Assembly (NCBI GenBank): GCA_021464525.1
Contig: JADRCO010000385.1
Location: 1-35,016, forward strand
Direction: 5' to 3'
Source of the DNA: Rhizophagus sp. LPA8_4_AMF
Lineage: Eukaryota > Glomeromycota > Glomeromycetes > Glomerales > Glomeraceae
Length of the DNA stretch: 35,016 nucleotides
Part shown: piece after piece, positions 1 through 11,397 of the stretch
Layout of the letters: every line of letters begins with the position of its first letter
Numbering within the stretch: the stretch's first letter is position 1
The notes under the pieces: model-generated
Databases searched by the model: none
What the model saw: only the letters and a program-made list of their open reading frames with translations
What the model was told of the DNA's origin: nothing
Program-made: the position numbers and the translations under genes

Positions 1-202
1 CTGGTTAAAAAAATAAAAATTTTGCCATTTTGAAAATTAAGCATTTTCACAAAAATATACTATCAATTAAGTAAAAAAATACTTCCCAAATAGTGTTTTC
101 CACCCAAACTTTAAAATAAATACAAATTTATTATTAAATTATAATTTTTTTTTATTTATTTTCATTTTTTTAGGGTGGTCCAATACTTTTGACCGGGGAG
201 TG
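1..202. mobile_element. Right end of a Tc1/mariner-like element
   Basis: The stretch ends in GGTGGTCCAATACTTTTGAC followed by CGGGGAGTG and a TA dinucleotide at 203-204. Tc1/mariner terminal inverted repeats typically have this form (an outer GT-rich tip, then a 'tccaatacttttgac' block, bounded by TA). The opposite end lies outside the window, so the element cannot be sized. No transposase reading frame is visible; the rest is AT-rich. The call rests on motif resemblance only. Confidence 0.5.
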
Positions 203-1011
203 TACTTTTTATATCAATAACTTATTTGAAATCATACGACAATTACGACATGGTCATACCTAATAAATTTAACACAAGAAAATCTAAGGTACGTCAACTC
301 TCTAAAGGGTAATTCCCAACCAACAAATAAATTAATTACGTCATACGTCAATATACTAAGTAATACTGTAAATAGCATTTTAGCTGCTAATCTCATTCAT
401 CATTATCTTCTTGCGTCAGAGATTAACCTTAGATATGGACATATGGTACATTGGTACGTCATATTTTCATCAATATAAAGTAAGTTAATAAATATTTTCT
501 TTAAGTAAAGATAGTGGATGAATTTTTCCAGTATTCTCTTCCAGATTACACCAATTAATATTAATTTTGGATGATGCGATTGAAAAAAGATTTATATTTT
601 TGAGCCTTTGGCTAAAAATGAAATTTATTTTAGCGAGATATAAATGTAGAAATAGAAATAGTAAGTTATTGATAAGTTTTATAAAAAGAAAATACCATAT
701 TAGTTTTAGGAAAAAAGTCTAAATTTAAGTATCGCCAATAAAATTTTTGTATTTTAAGTTACGATTTAAGGTTCTCGTGATATCTAATGTTTTAGGAATA
801 AGTCAATAGATAAACCTTTCCCTTTTTTTGATAACGCCAGTCGGAACTTTATTCCGGCATGCGTGAAGCTAATGCCAAATCCATAATTGAAAATATACCT
901 CATGATCAAAATAATGATGATATATAAAATAAGATGTTGATCATTAAAAAATTCTTGCCATTGCAAACTTATAAAATTTTCTTTCTAAATAAACTTAAAA
1001 ATTCATAACAA
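203..1011. other. Intergenic, upstream of the BTB-TLDc gene
   Basis: AT-rich DNA with no supported gene. A 60-codon minus-strand frame at 784-966 has no recognisable domain and is not accepted. The proximal promoter of the downstream gene must lie here; no single element stands out. Confidence 0.5.
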
Positions 1012-2705
1012 ATGGAATTTAATATTTCGACCGATTCATTTGTAAATTTGACAAATTTATTACATAAAAAAAATAATTTTGATGTTAAAATTAAAGTTGG
1101 AAAGGAAAATGATGTTGAAGAATTCCAAGCACATTCCAACGTATTATCTTCTAGATCAATTCATTTTCAATTAGCTTTATTAAATCAAATAGATGAATCC
1201 GGATTATTTATTTTAGAAAAACCAAATATTTCACCTTCAATATTTAAAATTCTATTAAAGTGAGTATATTAATTATTAAATAATTATATTATTGAAATTT
1301 TTCGATTTTAATAAAATTTCTTAAAAAAATTATTAGATATATTTATTCAGGAAAATTAATCTTAAATAAAAAAGTGAAATGCTTTTACGTTATAATTGCT
1401 GCTTATGAATTACAATTAAAAAATGTTGCAGAATATCTTGAAAATTATTTAAAAGAAAATGATTCAGCTTGGGAACTTCCTAAAGATTTCTTTATCGTTA
1501 GTGAACAGAAACAACTTAAACAATTTGAAGAACAAGCATTAAAATTAGCTTGCATAAATCCAAGAATTATATTCAAGTCTAAAGATTTCTTACAACTTAA
1601 TGAAAGATTTCTTATTCAACTATTAAAACGTGATGATCTTGAAATGAATGAAATAGAAATTTTAAATTATTTGATCAAATGGGGGATTGCAAACACAAAT
1701 CCAACTTTAAATAACGTTGAGAAAAGATTTTATTTTAAAGAACCGAATCTAAATATAAATACTAAAAAATGGACAGCAATTGATTTTATGAATATGGAAA
1801 AAACTTTACGAAATTGTATTCCTCATATTCGATTTTTTCAAATGTCACCAGAAAATTATAAATTAGTTCAAGATAAATTTAAAAATATTCTTCCAATAGA
1901 ACTTGATGAAGAAATTATGCAGCATTTCAAAGAATATAATCCTTTAGTGAAAACTCCATCTAATGAAAATATATTACCACCAAGAGGGTCAATTTATCAA
2001 TTTGATTCTAACATCATTAATGCAAAGGATGCAGCATTGATTGCAAGTTGGATTGATGGAATCGATAATGGATATAATAGAAAATTAAAGAAAAGATATC
2101 AATTTAAAAATATACCTTTCAAATTCGATTGTATTTATCGTGGTAGTATTGATGGATTTGATAATTATTATTATGAAAAAAATTTATTCAAATATAATCG
2201 AGTTGTTGTTTTAATTAAAGTTCGTGATTCAGGAGAAATTATTGGCGCCTATAATCCATTTGGATGGGATATTAATTATGGTTTATATATACGTTTTAAA
2301 TTATTTAAAGATGTTATTTCTCGTTATTTTATTTTTTCTTTAACAAATAGAGCAAATCCTATTTTAAGTTATCATAAAAAAGGAATCATGTCAAAAGTAT
2401 CAAATGATGGATGTATTTTATTTGGTGATTCAGATTTATCTATTAATGGAAGTTATTGTACTAGTAAACAAAACTCTTATAAGAAAAAAATAATTGATAA
2501 AGAATCATTTGAAATGGCTGAATTGGAAGTATTTCATGTTACAAATAAAACTATTTCTACGACACTTAGGAGGAATTTTCTCTTTATTATGAGTTTAATT
2601 ATATTATTGGATATTAGCATCTATCTTATAGAAGTGATTATATTTTATTGTGTTTATAAAGCAAATGGTTGGGAATGTACAAATGCGTTTAAATATTGCG
2701 ATTAA
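1012..2705 (+). CDS. BTB-BACK-TLDc domain protein with C-terminal membrane segment
   Basis: Two exons, 1012-1259 and 1337-2705, joined over a 77-bp intron (GTGAGT donor at 1260, TTATTAG acceptor ending 1336). The splice restores the frame and gives the BTB continuity KILLK-YIYSGKL; product 538 aa. Residues about 15-125 are a BTB/POZ fold (FDVKI..., FQAHSNVLSSRS, FKILLKYIYSG). About 135-205 is a BACK-like helical region (LLKRDDLEMNEIEILNYLIKW). About 300-486 is a TLDc domain (IIGAYNPFGWD, FIFSLTNR, LFGDSDLSI, ending in ELEVFHV). BTB proteins of this type often act as Cul3 ubiquitin-ligase adaptors, and TLDc domains are linked to oxidative-stress resistance and V-ATPase regulation; neither role is shown here. 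Odd: residues about 497-523 are strongly hydrophobic (FLFIMSLIILL...), followed by a Cys-containing tail. The family usually stops soon after the TLDc end. This is probably one of very many paralogs. Confidence 0.9.
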
Positions 2706-3058
2706 ACTTATTAGTTATCTGTAATCATCAAACTATGTAATTTTTTAATTCCAACTTAAAAAAAAATGTAAAAATTGTTAAAAATAAATATTAGAATAAA
2801 TAAAAATTCTTTTGTATTTAATCTGTATTAAATAAAACAATTTAGGTAGATTTCAACTTCTACTTTGGATATCATAAAATTCAGTAAACCGTTTACATGA
2901 AGGGATAATACATTCATTCCCGCTCTCCAATGAATACAATATGATTAAAGCAAACTCTTTTGAACTGCAATCACTTCGCTGGTGTGAGGCTCCGGTCATG
3001 AACCTTTATTTTGTTGTCTTAAAGACAAAATATCCTTAGTATCACAATTAATGGATTG
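2706..3058. other. Intergenic, 3' of the BTB-TLDc gene
   Basis: Contains several AATAAA-like signals near 2785-2835 that could serve 3' end formation of the BTB-TLDc transcript. No gene is seen. Confidence 0.5.
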
Positions 3059-3168
3059 CGGGACATTTCGCCGAAAGCCATTTCACCGAAAGGGCGCACC
3101 GAAAATTAGGACCACCATTATTAATAACTCAGGCCAGAGGTTATTTTTCGGCGAACGGCTTTGTCCCG
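3059..3168. mobile_element. Short GC-rich foldback MITE
   Basis: Starts CGGGACATTTCGCCGAAAGC and ends with the inverted counterpart ...TTTCGGCGAACGGCTTTGTCCCG. The tips (CGGGACA) match exactly and both arms carry the same TTCGCCGAA unit, which is repeated with changes inside the left arm (TTTCACCGAA). At 110 bp it is far more GC-rich than its surroundings. No coding capacity. It looks like a non-autonomous foldback element of unknown superfamily; no clear target-site duplication is seen. Confidence 0.55.
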
Positions 3169-4607
3169 ATACCTATATTGCATACTGATATGGCTAAATT
3201 ACCTTTAATTTGTGATGGCAATACAATTTTTCAAATGATGATATCTAAATCTTTCAACAATTATTGATATTTATTCTTAAATATCAAAGGTATTTGACTG
3301 TCCAAGTTGCAACTAATCAAATTGATCGATGGGACTGATTCAGTGATTCAAGTCGTACACTTATAACTTTGATTTTAGCTCCAAATCAGACCAAGTCAGA
3401 CCGTTAATAACATTATATATACTTAACAATCTCAGATTTATTATTTGTTTTGTAATATACTAGTTTGTTTTAAACATATTATATATTATATTTTAGAAGC
3501 TTGTTCCTAAACTTGAAGAAAGGGTAACTCCCACATTATCAGCATGATTCAAACCGATAGTCCTATGTGTCTATAAACAATATTCAAACGTCTTAAAAAG
3601 TTTGCCCATAATTAATTTATCGCAGAATAACTGTCATATACATATTTATATAATGAATTTCTATTCGTGACCAAAAATTTTGTAAGGAGCAATCGGCTAC
3701 CTGCTTGATATTAATCTCGGAAACTACCATTTTGCTACCATTTTGCTACCGTACATAGTGATGCCGACTTAACTGAAACCAAATGTTAAAATTGGTTTAA
3801 CATTTATCATTTTAGCTTTAACTAGTTGTTATAATTGTTAAAAGCTATAATAAGTTTGAATGATAGTTTGCTAAAATTAACTATTGTATATAAAATGCAA
3901 TCGATAACAATACTTTAAATTTATCATCATGAATGATGAACCCCAACTCCAATAAATGCTCATTTTCTAAAAAAAACTCGGACATGTGATCAATTTTTTA
4001 AAAATGGGATACTGTATGTAAACCATTCAACAACATTGGTTTTTGCTTTAAGTATAATTCTGTTAAGATGAATCATTTGTTGATAATTAATTGAGTTATT
4101 GCATCTGATATAATACATGGAATACCGTATTTTAAAAATCAATTGTTTGTTAAATTTACCAGAATATGACATTTTAAAAATTAAGATCCAATTTTTTGTC
4201 CCTTTATAAGGGCTATCATAATAAGTTTCAGGTTCATCATCGACAATGTTATTATTATAAAACTCGGACGGGATTGACAAAATAATTGAATTTCTAAAAA
4301 TGCGTTTATATTACACGTTTCTATTATAGACATTAACTTCAAAAATAAAACTTTAATTTAATATTGTTATTAACTAATATTATAAGTTTAATATTGTTAT
4401 TTACTATTTTATCTTATTATTTATTCTTACGAATTTTGCCGCAATTAGTCTTATAAATATGTTCAATTTTTCCATTTTTCAAAAATTCCAAAAAAATTCA
4501 TTTACTATTCCTCCTATTCCCCCCCCTCCCCAAAAAATAGAATAAATAATAAAATAAAATTTTTTCAAATTACACACATTACTTCTTAAAAATCTGATTC
4601 TATCAAC
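3169..4607. other. Intergenic between the MITE and the secreted-peptide gene
   Basis: Mostly AT-rich. Holds a direct repeat of TACCATTTTGC at about 3726-3748, the dispersed repeat listed at 3762-3905, and a 96-codon minus-strand frame (3990-4280) with no recognisable domain that is not accepted. A short C-rich run at 4520-4532 lies about 75 bp before the next start codon. Confidence 0.45.
3762..3905 (-). repeat. Dispersed repeat, copy 1
   Basis: The reverse complement aligns with 28938-29085. Shared blocks include TAACAACTAG(T/C)TAAA(G/A)CTAAAAT(G/A)ATAAATGTTAAA, TTTCAGT, and an outer 'tatacaa(t/a)agttaatttta' block. Identity is uneven, with small indels. No coding capacity. Two copies 25 kb apart in opposite orientation suggest an interspersed element family, probably a MITE; the ends are not defined. 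Confidence 0.5.
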
Positions 4608-4923
4608 ATGAAGAATAATTTGCTTGTTATTACTTTATTATGCACACTTTTGTTGCTGGCAACAAATGTTTTAACACTACCAACAACTTCTTTAGTTGAG
4701 AATTCTGAACATGGTAAGCTTGAATAATTGATAATATAGTTGTACGTAGTTTGTAAAATTAATTAATTTTAATTTATTTATATTTATAGAAGGAAATAAT
4801 ACTACCCATGGTCTATATAAGAGGAAAAAGATATCAGATGATAATCTAAAATGTTGTATAAAATTTTTATTTATTCCAGTTAACCCACCTTGTTCAGATA
4901 GTGTTGAACAATGTATACCGTGA
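4608..4923 (+). CDS. Small secreted cysteine-containing peptide, two exons
   Basis: Exon 1 is 4608-4713, the intron is 4714-4789 (GTAAGC donor, TTTATAG acceptor) and exon 2 is 4790-4923. The splice is phase 1 and gives 79 aa. Residues 1-23 form a signal peptide: a short polar start (MKNN), a long Leu-rich core (LLCTLLLL), then small residues. Next comes a stretch with N-glycosylation sequons at N38 and N39. A basic Lys-Arg-Lys-Lys at 46-49 is a likely Kex2-type cleavage site. The C-terminal segment of about 30 residues has four cysteines (C57, C58, C70, C77), enough for two disulfides. An AATAAA lies about 15 bp after the stop. The pattern of signal peptide, pro-region, dibasic site and Cys-rich mature peptide fits a secreted effector-like or signalling peptide, but I recognise no family. 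The correct splice sites and in-frame join are the main support. A decayed partial copy lies at about 8719-8850. Confidence 0.72.
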
Positions 4924-7298
4924 GAATACAATGAACAAATAAATTATATCAATAAAAAAAGAGGTGGTTTTTTTAATTTTAAATTTTAAATTTATTAATA
5001 AAATAAATTAATCATTTTTAATTTTTTATAATAATGTTATAATCATACATCATAAATTAATAGTATTTGTTTTCTTAAAATGAATAAACTTATACAGAAA
5101 ACTTGTAATTGTAAAATAAAAATTTATAAGTAAAATCACTACATTAACTTAAATTAAAAGTATAATTCATATCAAAAAAATTAACAAACCTAAAGTTTTA
5201 TTTATCTTTAAAAAGATTTAATAAATTACTTTTGTAATCAAATGTAAAATTACATTTTGTCATCAAAAATTAAAGAGTTCAGTTTTATAAGCTTTAGTAT
5301 AAAATTGGTTTCCTTTAAATGGTATTTTGGTATTAAATGCAAAACACATAAAAAAAAGAATTATTTGAATGCATTTATTAATAAATAATTTATTTAGAAG
5401 TTCATTTATTACCTTTAATTTGTACCATCCATTTTAAATAATTGATTTATTGAGTTATAATTTGATAGTTTGTATAAATAAATGTATAAATTTTAATAAA
5501 GATAAATTTGTTTAGCATTATTATCAATAAATATGATCACGCCTTTTGGAAAGAAAAAAAAAAATAAAGATAATTTGTTATTTTTTTCATTACAACAAAC
5601 TTTATACCACCAATGTTCAATTATGATACTTCAATTCATTTTCCATTTGCAATTAAGGTATACATGCTGCCAAAATTAATTTGGGATGTCATAATGATAG
5701 TAAATTAATTTGGGATTTAGGATTTGGCATTATAATAATTTAATAATAATTTGGAATTTGGGAGTTTATATTTAAATTTTAGCAACAGTGCAGAAAAAAA
5801 CAACTATTCTGAATTTTTTCCAATTGCAATTCTAACTTTTTCAAATAAATCTACAGCACTTTAGCATTATTTTTTGTTATTTATATGAATCTTTATAATT
5901 TAATTATTTGGTTTTTCAAAAATTTTTCAGATTTGGTAAAATAATTAATATGTTTAATTTTTTTAAGATATAATTAACCCCTTCTATAAGTACTACCTAT
6001 ATAAGTATTCTCTTTTTTTAAGCATACTTTATTTAGTCTTAAATTTTTTATATAATAAATAGTTCTTTTATAATCACTTTATTAATTATAAGTATAATCA
6101 CACCAATTTTTAGTTCTGATGATATGATAAATATAAGTAAAATACCCTTATATAATAGTATGTGATAGTATAATTTAGGCCAAATTTATAGTACTGATTA
6201 GAATTACAATTTTATATAACAAAAATTTTCTTTTTTTGAATTTTTTTTTAATGGCTTTTAAATAAATTTAATATTTCAATACTTTATATTTCAATACTTT
6301 ATAGAATTATAATAGAATTATATTATGGAATTAAGATAACTGATTTATTTAATAATATAATACTTTAGTAGAAAATTATATAAATAATGTTAAAATTATG
6401 TGATTATATATAAGTACATTTCTATATGGTTATATCATATTTGTTAATTCTAATTTTTAAAAGGTATAACTATACTTTTCGTCAAATTGATAAATTACTA
6501 ATTAAATTGCATTTTGACAGATGTAATTAATTTATAGTAATTTTATAATAATAGTAAATTAATCCATTCGCCAAAATACAACATAATTAATTAGTGGAGA
6601 AGTATAGGTATAACTATAAAGAGGTTGACTATAGTTATTAAAATTACTTTTCATTTTATTTATATTGATATTTAGTTGCTTTTCATTATTTTTATTCAAA
6701 GTAATTTTGATATTATTCCATTTTTAAAAAATAAATTTGCAATAAATAAACATTTGAATATATACTATAATAAAGAATTACTAATGTCAATTATTATTTT
6801 TATAATATATAAAATTGTTTTGCTATTACATAATTTCTTTTATTTAGGATTTTATTATTTAGTTCTTATATTCAAAAATAAAAGAATTGCATAAAATATA
6901 TAGTTTTTTAAAAAAAAAAAATGGTTAAAAATATTATAAAAATAGTATTATAAATATGAAAATTTATTAAATTTATTGAGAAAAAATTATTTTGGTAAAA
7001 ATAAAAAAGGGGTTGTATTCTTTTATAATTTTTACAGAAAGCTAGTTTTATAATTCCTAAATATCTAATTTAATATTATATTATTTCTATAAAAAATTTT
7101 ATCTATTATTTCTGTAAAAACTTCATTTCACAGATTTATTCATAGAAAACATAAAAAATTTAATAAATAAGATTATTAGTAATTCTAAAAATATGACCTT
7201 TTATAGAAAAAAAATGGAATATAAAAATAAATTGACTTTTATTTTACAGGATATATAAAATGTTTTATTATTAAATAAATTTTTTTTTAGTTAATATA
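4924..7298. other. AT desert downstream of the secreted-peptide gene
   Basis: About 2.4 kb of very AT-rich DNA. The longest frame (6676-6894, +) is a low-complexity Ile/Phe/Asn/Lys string with no domain and looks like chance. A short direct repeat TTAATTTGGGAT occurs twice near 5679-5714. Nothing else is supported. Confidence 0.5.
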
Positions 7299-7473
7299 TA
7301 TAAAATTTATATATACTATTCAAATTATTTTAGGATGTTATAATTCATTCAGTTTATATATAATTATTATATAAAATACCAAAATAATTTGAATGACTTA
7401 ATTGAATTTAGGATTTTACTTATAATTATGGTGGTTCAAAATAATTTGGATAATATATATAATAAAATTTATA
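7299..7473. mobile_element. AT-rich MITE, mariner-like tips
   Basis: Inverted arms of about 45 bp: the left arm contains ACTATTCAAATTATTTTAGG, and the right arm read in reverse contains ATTATCCAAATTATTTTGAA then CCACC. An internal inverted copy (CCAAAATAATTTGAATG) lies near 7379-7395. The 'caaattattttgaaccac' form resembles Tc1/mariner termini. No coding capacity. The exact ends are uncertain because the outer arms are almost pure A/T. Confidence 0.4.
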
Positions 7474-10339
7474 GCTAAAAAAATCTTTATCTTTAAAATT
7501 TAATAAGCAAAAAATTTTTAATTTTTTTTTATATTTAAAGAGTTTGGTAGTATTATATAGTAATTGGTAAGAATTTTGCATTTGCCAATTTTTTTACATT
7601 TAAATGGTAATAAATGATTGAAAAATTTAAATTTTAAAAAAAATAAAAGTTAAAATCACTAAAAAAGTATATATTTAGTAATATATTAAAAAAAAATACT
7701 TATTAAAATCATTATTAAAGAATATATAAAAATAAGATATTTACATAGAATTTTAAAAAATTCTTAAATAGATAAAATCTAATAATATTTAGAATAAGTT
7801 TAAAAATCATGTAATACTAATCAATAATTTACTTTTTTTTAGAAAATAGCTAATATTATTATAATTCTAATTTTAAAGAAATGTTTAAAATTTATAGTAA
7901 ATTTTTTTTAGTTAAATCTTAACTTTATATGTATTTTTGAAATTTTACTTATTATATTTAAAAATTCTACTTTATTTTTATAAAAAAAAATTATCAGTAA
8001 TACAAAATCTTAAATTATATTAATCTAATTTAAATTTACATAAAATTTATAATATACTGTATATTAATTCTGGCCAAAATTACATATTACAAAAGTTTTT
8101 AAAAATTTCTTATTCTATATACTATTATTTGTAAGCGATCTACTAATTGGATTTGATTCATCCTAATAAAAGAAATCCAATAAGGGTAGTAATATATATT
8201 ACATAATATAAGCTCATACCCCTATCCTATGTAATATGTAAAGATCTTACATTACACTTATATGCTATATGACATTCAAACACCCTAAAATATTATGTAA
8301 TAAATGTCACTGCCTAATAGTAAAATTGTATTTTAGTATTAATAATATTAATCAGATATTGTGAAAAAAAGTACTTTTTCACTTTTTCACTTTTTTTTAT
8401 TTGGATTATCTATGTTATATTGGTATTATTTAAAATCCTAATAGTATTTCAGAATTTAAATCTTTTTAGAATACTGGTGATTATTTCAAATATTTTTGAA
8501 AATTTATATTAATAATATGATATAATATATTGAAAAAATCAAAATAATTTAATAATTAATTACAAATAGTAAGAATTTTTTATATATAATAAATTTTCTG
8601 CAAAATCTAAAAATTAATAAAAATTAAATAAAAAGTAATGATTATTATCAAATGATTAACATATTAGATTTTATAGTATTTTTTCAGTATATAAGCAATT
8701 TTTTGAAAATTTTATATGATCAATAAGCAAGTTTGAATAATTGTAGTTTGCAAAATTTTAATTTATTTATATTTGTAGAAGGATTTATGATCTAAAAGAT
8801 ATAAATTTTAAACCCTTTATTTAATATCAGTTAATATGTTATTCTAGATTTTACAAACTTTAGCAAAAAAAAAAACTAGAAAAAAAAATAAATTTTTTGT
8901 AATAGTTGGTATTTTTGAAAATTCAATAAATAAAAATATTTAAATTCTTTAAAAATCTTAAAATTTACAATTTCAGCTATCTTTTCATTTAGGATTAGTT
9001 TCTTTATCTTTTGTTGTAATTCTATAAAGTATAAACTACCCTTTTTTCTTGACATATTAGAATCTTTTTTTTTTATTTACAATTAGATAAAAAATAAGTA
9101 TGATAGTTATTTATACTAGTAGAACAATTATTATCATTATTGCGTTAAAATAATTTACATACTTTATGTATGAATAAACCGATCTCTTAATTGTGCCGAG
9201 TTTAATAGTAAGTGTTTGTGCAACTTAGGTTTCAGTTCACACAGATAATTTACTAGTACTAAATCTGGACACAATGGTCTAATAATATGATACATATATC
9301 TGTTAAATTAATAAGTATCAAGTAATTGTACAAACATTGCTGTGTTATATCATAATAATTAAATCCATACTGAAACCATATTATTTTCATTTTGATAAGT
9401 AAGTCTAACAATATGTCACATATTTTATATTTATATATTACGAAAGATATTGTGATGTAAATTTTAAAAGTACAGTTACTGTTAGAACATGATTATTGTC
9501 TTTTGCCAATCAACAAATTACAAAGAAATCGATTTTTAGGAAGCCAAGTAACCTCATGCATCGAAGACATTACACACCGACATATAGATGTTTTACTTCT
9601 ACGTGAAAATAGCAAAAGAAGTTAAAATGTTTAGTCTGCAAGTCATTTATAGACATCAAGTGTTTTACATAAACTAAATACCGATTATTATCCTTTTCTT
9701 TCCTTTTTACCATTTATTCTTAGCATGATGAAAGAAGATCAATTTGTTCATTTTCAGTTCAACATGCTTATGATTTGTGTGAAAAAAATCGTTCGGGATG
9801 TTTTGAAGATTCAATAAACGTTACTGTCTGGTACCATAATTATAAAAAAAAATAAACCAATTAAGCAATTAATATGAACCAATCAGATAAAAACGGCATA
9901 ACATTTTTTGAGATAGAATTAATTATGAAAAAAATCTTTGCTGATTATAACTCTACATACTTTTATCTATATTAAAAAGAAAAATTATTTTTCATAGATA
10001 CAAAACGAATATGTTTTATTTTTGGTTGATGTTATGCACATTTTTATGTAATTTTCTTGACTTCCCACCGAACTGTCAAGAATGAAGAACTAATTATAAC
10101 ATTTATTTTTAACATTGAACATGTTAATAATTAGGCATGACAACGAATCTATAAGATCGTTTTTCCAGTAGATAAACAGATTAGTAATTATTTTGTTGTA
10201 AATGTTAATCAGCGTAAAAACGTCAATTAACAATCTTTATTATCCGCAGTAATTAACATTTTTTACAAGTATAAGCGGTGTTGTAGAACAGATCAATGCG
10301 GTATATTTGTTGTAATACTATTCTCATTTGTGGAACAAA
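7474..10339. other. AT desert, 5' to the coding relic
   Basis: Very AT-rich to about 9000, then slightly less so. Contains the decayed copy of the secreted-peptide gene listed at 8719-8850 and a short hairpin with TTGGATTT/AAATCCAA arms near 8147-8180. No open frame of note, and no RNA gene recognised. Confidence 0.45.
8719..8850 (+). pseudogene. Decayed partial copy of the secreted-peptide gene
   Basis: Aligns with the intron and exon 2 of the gene at 4608-4923. Shared blocks in the same order are AAGC..GTTTGAATAATTG, TAGTTTG(C/T)AAAA, TTTTAATTTATTTATATTT(G/A)TAG (the intron 3' end with acceptor), AAGGA at the exon start, AAGATAT, and TTATTTA..(T)CAGTTAA. The acceptor AG survives, but an in-frame stop follows within a few codons and no signal-peptide exon is recognisable upstream. 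The cysteine codons are not preserved. It therefore looks like a dead tandem copy about 4 kb downstream. AT-richness can produce spurious matches, but the collinear order of several blocks makes chance less likely. Confidence 0.5.
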
Positions 10340-10675
10340 TTTTTCTTCAAAAGTGTGAAAATAGGCAAGATACCAGTTTCATAAACGGTCACGACTGCAA
10401 CACATGGTCATGTTACATACTTCTCACAAGGAGTACATATTGCAACATAGATTCCAGGGGAAATACCCTCCGGTGCTTTTCCCCTGAAATTGCGTGTTCC
10501 TTTAGATCTAGCGTACTTGAAGGGCAGTGTCAGTATGGACAGGAACATATCTATTCACGCCTGTATTTATAAATGTCAAAAAGAAATCTTTCCTATCAAT
10601 TATCAATTAGACATTGGCTCACTCCGATTGGATGGAACAGTCCAAGTCCTTGGGCAAACGATTTGTAATGTCTAG
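10340..10675 (+). pseudogene. Coding relic, family not recognised
   Basis: One forward frame reads as plausible protein across an interval clearly richer in G+C than its surroundings. It is interrupted by two in-frame stops (10382-10384 and 10448-10450) and ends with TAG at 10673-10675. The last uninterrupted part (10451-10672, 74 codons) has an alternating polar/hydrophobic pattern suggesting beta strands (IPSGAFPLKLRVPLDLAYL ... LRLDGTVQVLGQTICNV). I do not recognise the family. It could be the decayed end of a secreted beta-sandwich protein or a chance frame. Two other forward frames overlap the interval and look less protein-like. Confidence 0.28.
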
Positions 10676-11397
10676 ATCTTTAGGATATAATATGTAATAC
10701 ATGTAATAAAATAAGGAACAGAGTCATTTATGCATAATCAGTAATCACGCCAGTAAAGTATCACACGTATTATAAACGAAACAATTGTCAAAAATAATCA
10801 CGTTATTATTATTGTTAATTCCTATTTAACTTGACTTTTGACATTGTAACTTTTTCCTATCTTTCTTAGTTAATACCATTAAATAAAAAATACTTCATGT
10901 ATTTTTATACTTTATGTACGAGCGAAAAAGAAGACGAATCAGGTTAATATTGAAGATTTGTCTTTTATCTATTTTGTAGTATAAATTTGTTAGAGTAATA
11001 ATAAATGTAGAAATTTTAAAAACTTGGAGTGTTATTACAATGATTTCGTAGAATTTTATTCCGATTCTGTTTCACAAAATATAACAAGAAAGACAGGTAC
11101 TCGCTCAGGTGCCCCTAAACTCGGGTATGGCCGTATATTTACTGTACGATATATATTACCTTAATTATAAAACAAGATTTCTATTTTTTATTGTTATTTA
11201 TGTCCAAATCGAATCACTTTTAAGGGATAGTTTGGCTGTAGATCTGAATATATATGTTTATGTACAAAGAGATCATATGATCGTTATTATAACTATGCAA
11301 CTTTTCATACTTATCGATTCATTTGTATTTTAACTATTTAAAGACTCTTAGCAGGCTTAACTGGCGTTTGTAAGAAAATTTATTCTTTTCGATAAAA
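10676..11397. other. Upstream region of NMA111-like copy A
   Basis: No gene accepted; the 74-codon frame at 11109-11333 lacks any domain. The last 30 bases before the start (GTTTGTAAGAAAATTTATTC...) resemble the bases just before the start of copy B (TCTGTAAGAAAATTTTTTCC). This suggests that the inverted duplication included at least the 5' leader. Confidence 0.45.

Noticed and set aside
784..966. 60-codon minus-strand frame upstream of the BTB-TLDc gene
   Set aside because: No domain or splice context; length is within chance expectation for AT-rich DNA.
3990..4280. 96-codon minus-strand frame
   Set aside because: Composition is Asn/Ile/Tyr/Lys-rich, no recognised motif, no promoter or splice support.
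4692..4931. 79-codon minus-strand frame
   Set aside because: Shadow on the opposite strand of the spliced secreted-peptide gene, running through its intron.
6676..6894. Hydrophobic 72-codon forward frame
   Set aside because: Low-complexity translation of A/T runs; no domain.
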